Assembly (NCBI GenBank): GCA_022425565.1
Contig: JAKMFG010000314.1
Location: 1-6,577 of the forward strand
Direction of reading: 5' to 3'
Length of the DNA stretch: 6,577 nucleotides
From: Alphaproteobacteria bacterium
Lineage (GTDB): Bacteria > Pseudomonadota > Alphaproteobacteria > Puniceispirillales > Puniceispirillaceae
Shown here: piece by piece, positions 6,113-6,577 of the stretch
Layout of the letters: the number at the start of each line of letters is the position of its first letter
Numbering within the stretch: position 1 is the first letter of the stretch
Notes under the pieces: generated by a model
What the model was told of the DNA's origin: nothing
What the model saw: the letters and a program-made list of their open reading frames with translations, nothing else
Database searches by the model: none
Made by a program: the position numbers and the translations under genes

Positions 6113-6577
6113 ATGACAACGACAATCGCTAAACTTGCCGTAGAAGCGCTGATCGCAAACGGCATTGACCAGCTCTATTGCCTGCCCGGTGTCCAGAACG
6201 ACCATTTCTTCAACGCGCTGTTCGACCATACAGACGCCATAACACCGATCCAGACACGCCATGAACAGGGGGCTGCCTACATGGCCACCGGTGCGGCGCT
6301 GGCCACCGGCGAGCCGCAGGCGTTCTGCGTTGTCCCTGGCCCCGGCTTTCTCAATACAACGGCGGCCTTGTCTACGGCTTACGGTGTGAACGCGCCAGTT
6401 CTTGCACTTGTCGGACAAATCCCGACGGGAGCACAGGGAAAGGGACTTGGCCTTCTTCATGAAATCCCCGACCAGTTCGGCATTCTCGAGCGGCTGACCA
6501 AATCGAGCCACCGGGTGACTGGTGGCGGTGACGCTGTCGGCCATGTCGTCGACGCCTTCACCTCGCTGGTTTCAGGG
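6113..6577 (+). CDS. Thiamine-diphosphate-dependent enzyme, acetolactate synthase-like, N-terminal part
   Basis: The first 155 residues of a protein that continues past the right edge; complete family members are about 540-600 residues. The visible part is the pyrimidine-binding domain: CLPG (23-26); RHEQGAAYMATG, whose Glu51 is the conserved glutamate that activates the thiamine ring; VVPGPGFLNTTAALSTAYG (73-91); VGQIP (100-104); and GLGLLHEIPDQFGILERLTK (111-130). This fits the acetolactate synthase/benzoylformate decarboxylase/sulfoacetaldehyde acetyltransferase superfamily, and the N-terminal part alone cannot say which. AGGA (6103-6106) lies six bases before the ATG. The gene points the same way as the sulfatase but after a 103-base gap with possible hairpins, so it may be the fourth gene of the operon or separately expressed. 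Housekeeping acetolactate synthase is less likely given the catabolic neighbours. Probable role: ligation or decarboxylation of a 2-oxo acid. Confidence 0.85.
   Translation, partial: MTTTIAKLAVEALIANGIDQLYCLPGVQNDHFFNALFDHTDAITPIQTRHEQGAAYMATGAALATGEPQAFCVVPGPGFLNTTAALSTAYGVNAPVLALVGQIPTGAQGKGLGLLHEIPDQFGILERLTKSSHRVTGGGDAVGHVVDAFTSLVSG

Noticed and set aside
6053..6544. Minus-strand open frame of 163 codons at the right end
   Set aside because: It is antisense to the thiamine-diphosphate enzyme, whose RHEQGA and PGPG motifs are unmistakable; no domain was recognised in the minus-strand product.
1..6577. CRISPR array, tRNA or rRNA genes, insertion sequence ends
   Set aside because: No regularly spaced repeats, cloverleaf-like segments or transposase motifs were seen. 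The only notable long repeat is the 45-base regulatory pair, which carries no mobile-element gene between its copies, only the LysR gene.

Overview
The window reads as catabolic accessory DNA from a moderately GC-rich Gram-negative bacterium, most likely an alphaproteobacterium. That guess rests on gene content and protein style: a periplasmic TRAP receptor of the TAXI type, a LysR regulator, and choline-sulfatase/phosphonate-hydrolase-like family members. No rRNA, tRNA, CRISPR array, insertion sequence or phage gene was seen.

Layout: (1) bases 1-744, minus strand, hold a TAXI-type solute-binding protein of a TRAP transporter, cut by the left edge. (2) Bases 745-939 are an intergenic stretch with an AT-rich regulatory element. 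(3) Bases 940-1869, minus strand, encode a LysR-type regulator. (4) Bases 1870-2076 are the divergent intergenic region and carry a second copy of the same element. (5) Bases 2077-6009, plus strand, hold three closely spaced genes with gaps of about 22 bases: a short-chain dehydrogenase of the 3-alpha-hydroxysteroid dehydrogenase type, an aldehyde dehydrogenase with a complete active site, and a cytoplasmic sulfatase/phosphonate-monoester-hydrolase-like enzyme with a formylglycine-type Cys-Gly-Ala-Ser-Arg motif. (6) After a 103-base gap with possible hairpins, a thiamine-diphosphate enzyme starts at 6113 and runs off the right edge.

The strongest non-coding signal is a 45-base element present twice, once before the TAXI gene (823-867) and once before the dehydrogenase operon (1921-1965). 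The copies are in opposite orientation but point the same way relative to the gene each would control. They agree at 35 of 45 positions without gaps, and the similarity nearly stops at the edges. Each holds an ATTCAT-type inverted repeat on the upstream side. The simplest reading is that the LysR protein binds both copies and co-regulates uptake and breakdown of one compound, and probably its own gene.

Proposed joint job (inference): a small ester, sulfated or possibly phosphorylated, is captured by the TAXI receptor and imported intact. It is hydrolysed in the cytoplasm by the sulfatase-like enzyme, and the freed alcohol is oxidised by the dehydrogenase and then by the aldehyde dehydrogenase. 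The thiamine-diphosphate enzyme may act on a 2-oxo acid further down. The substrate cannot be named from the sequence.
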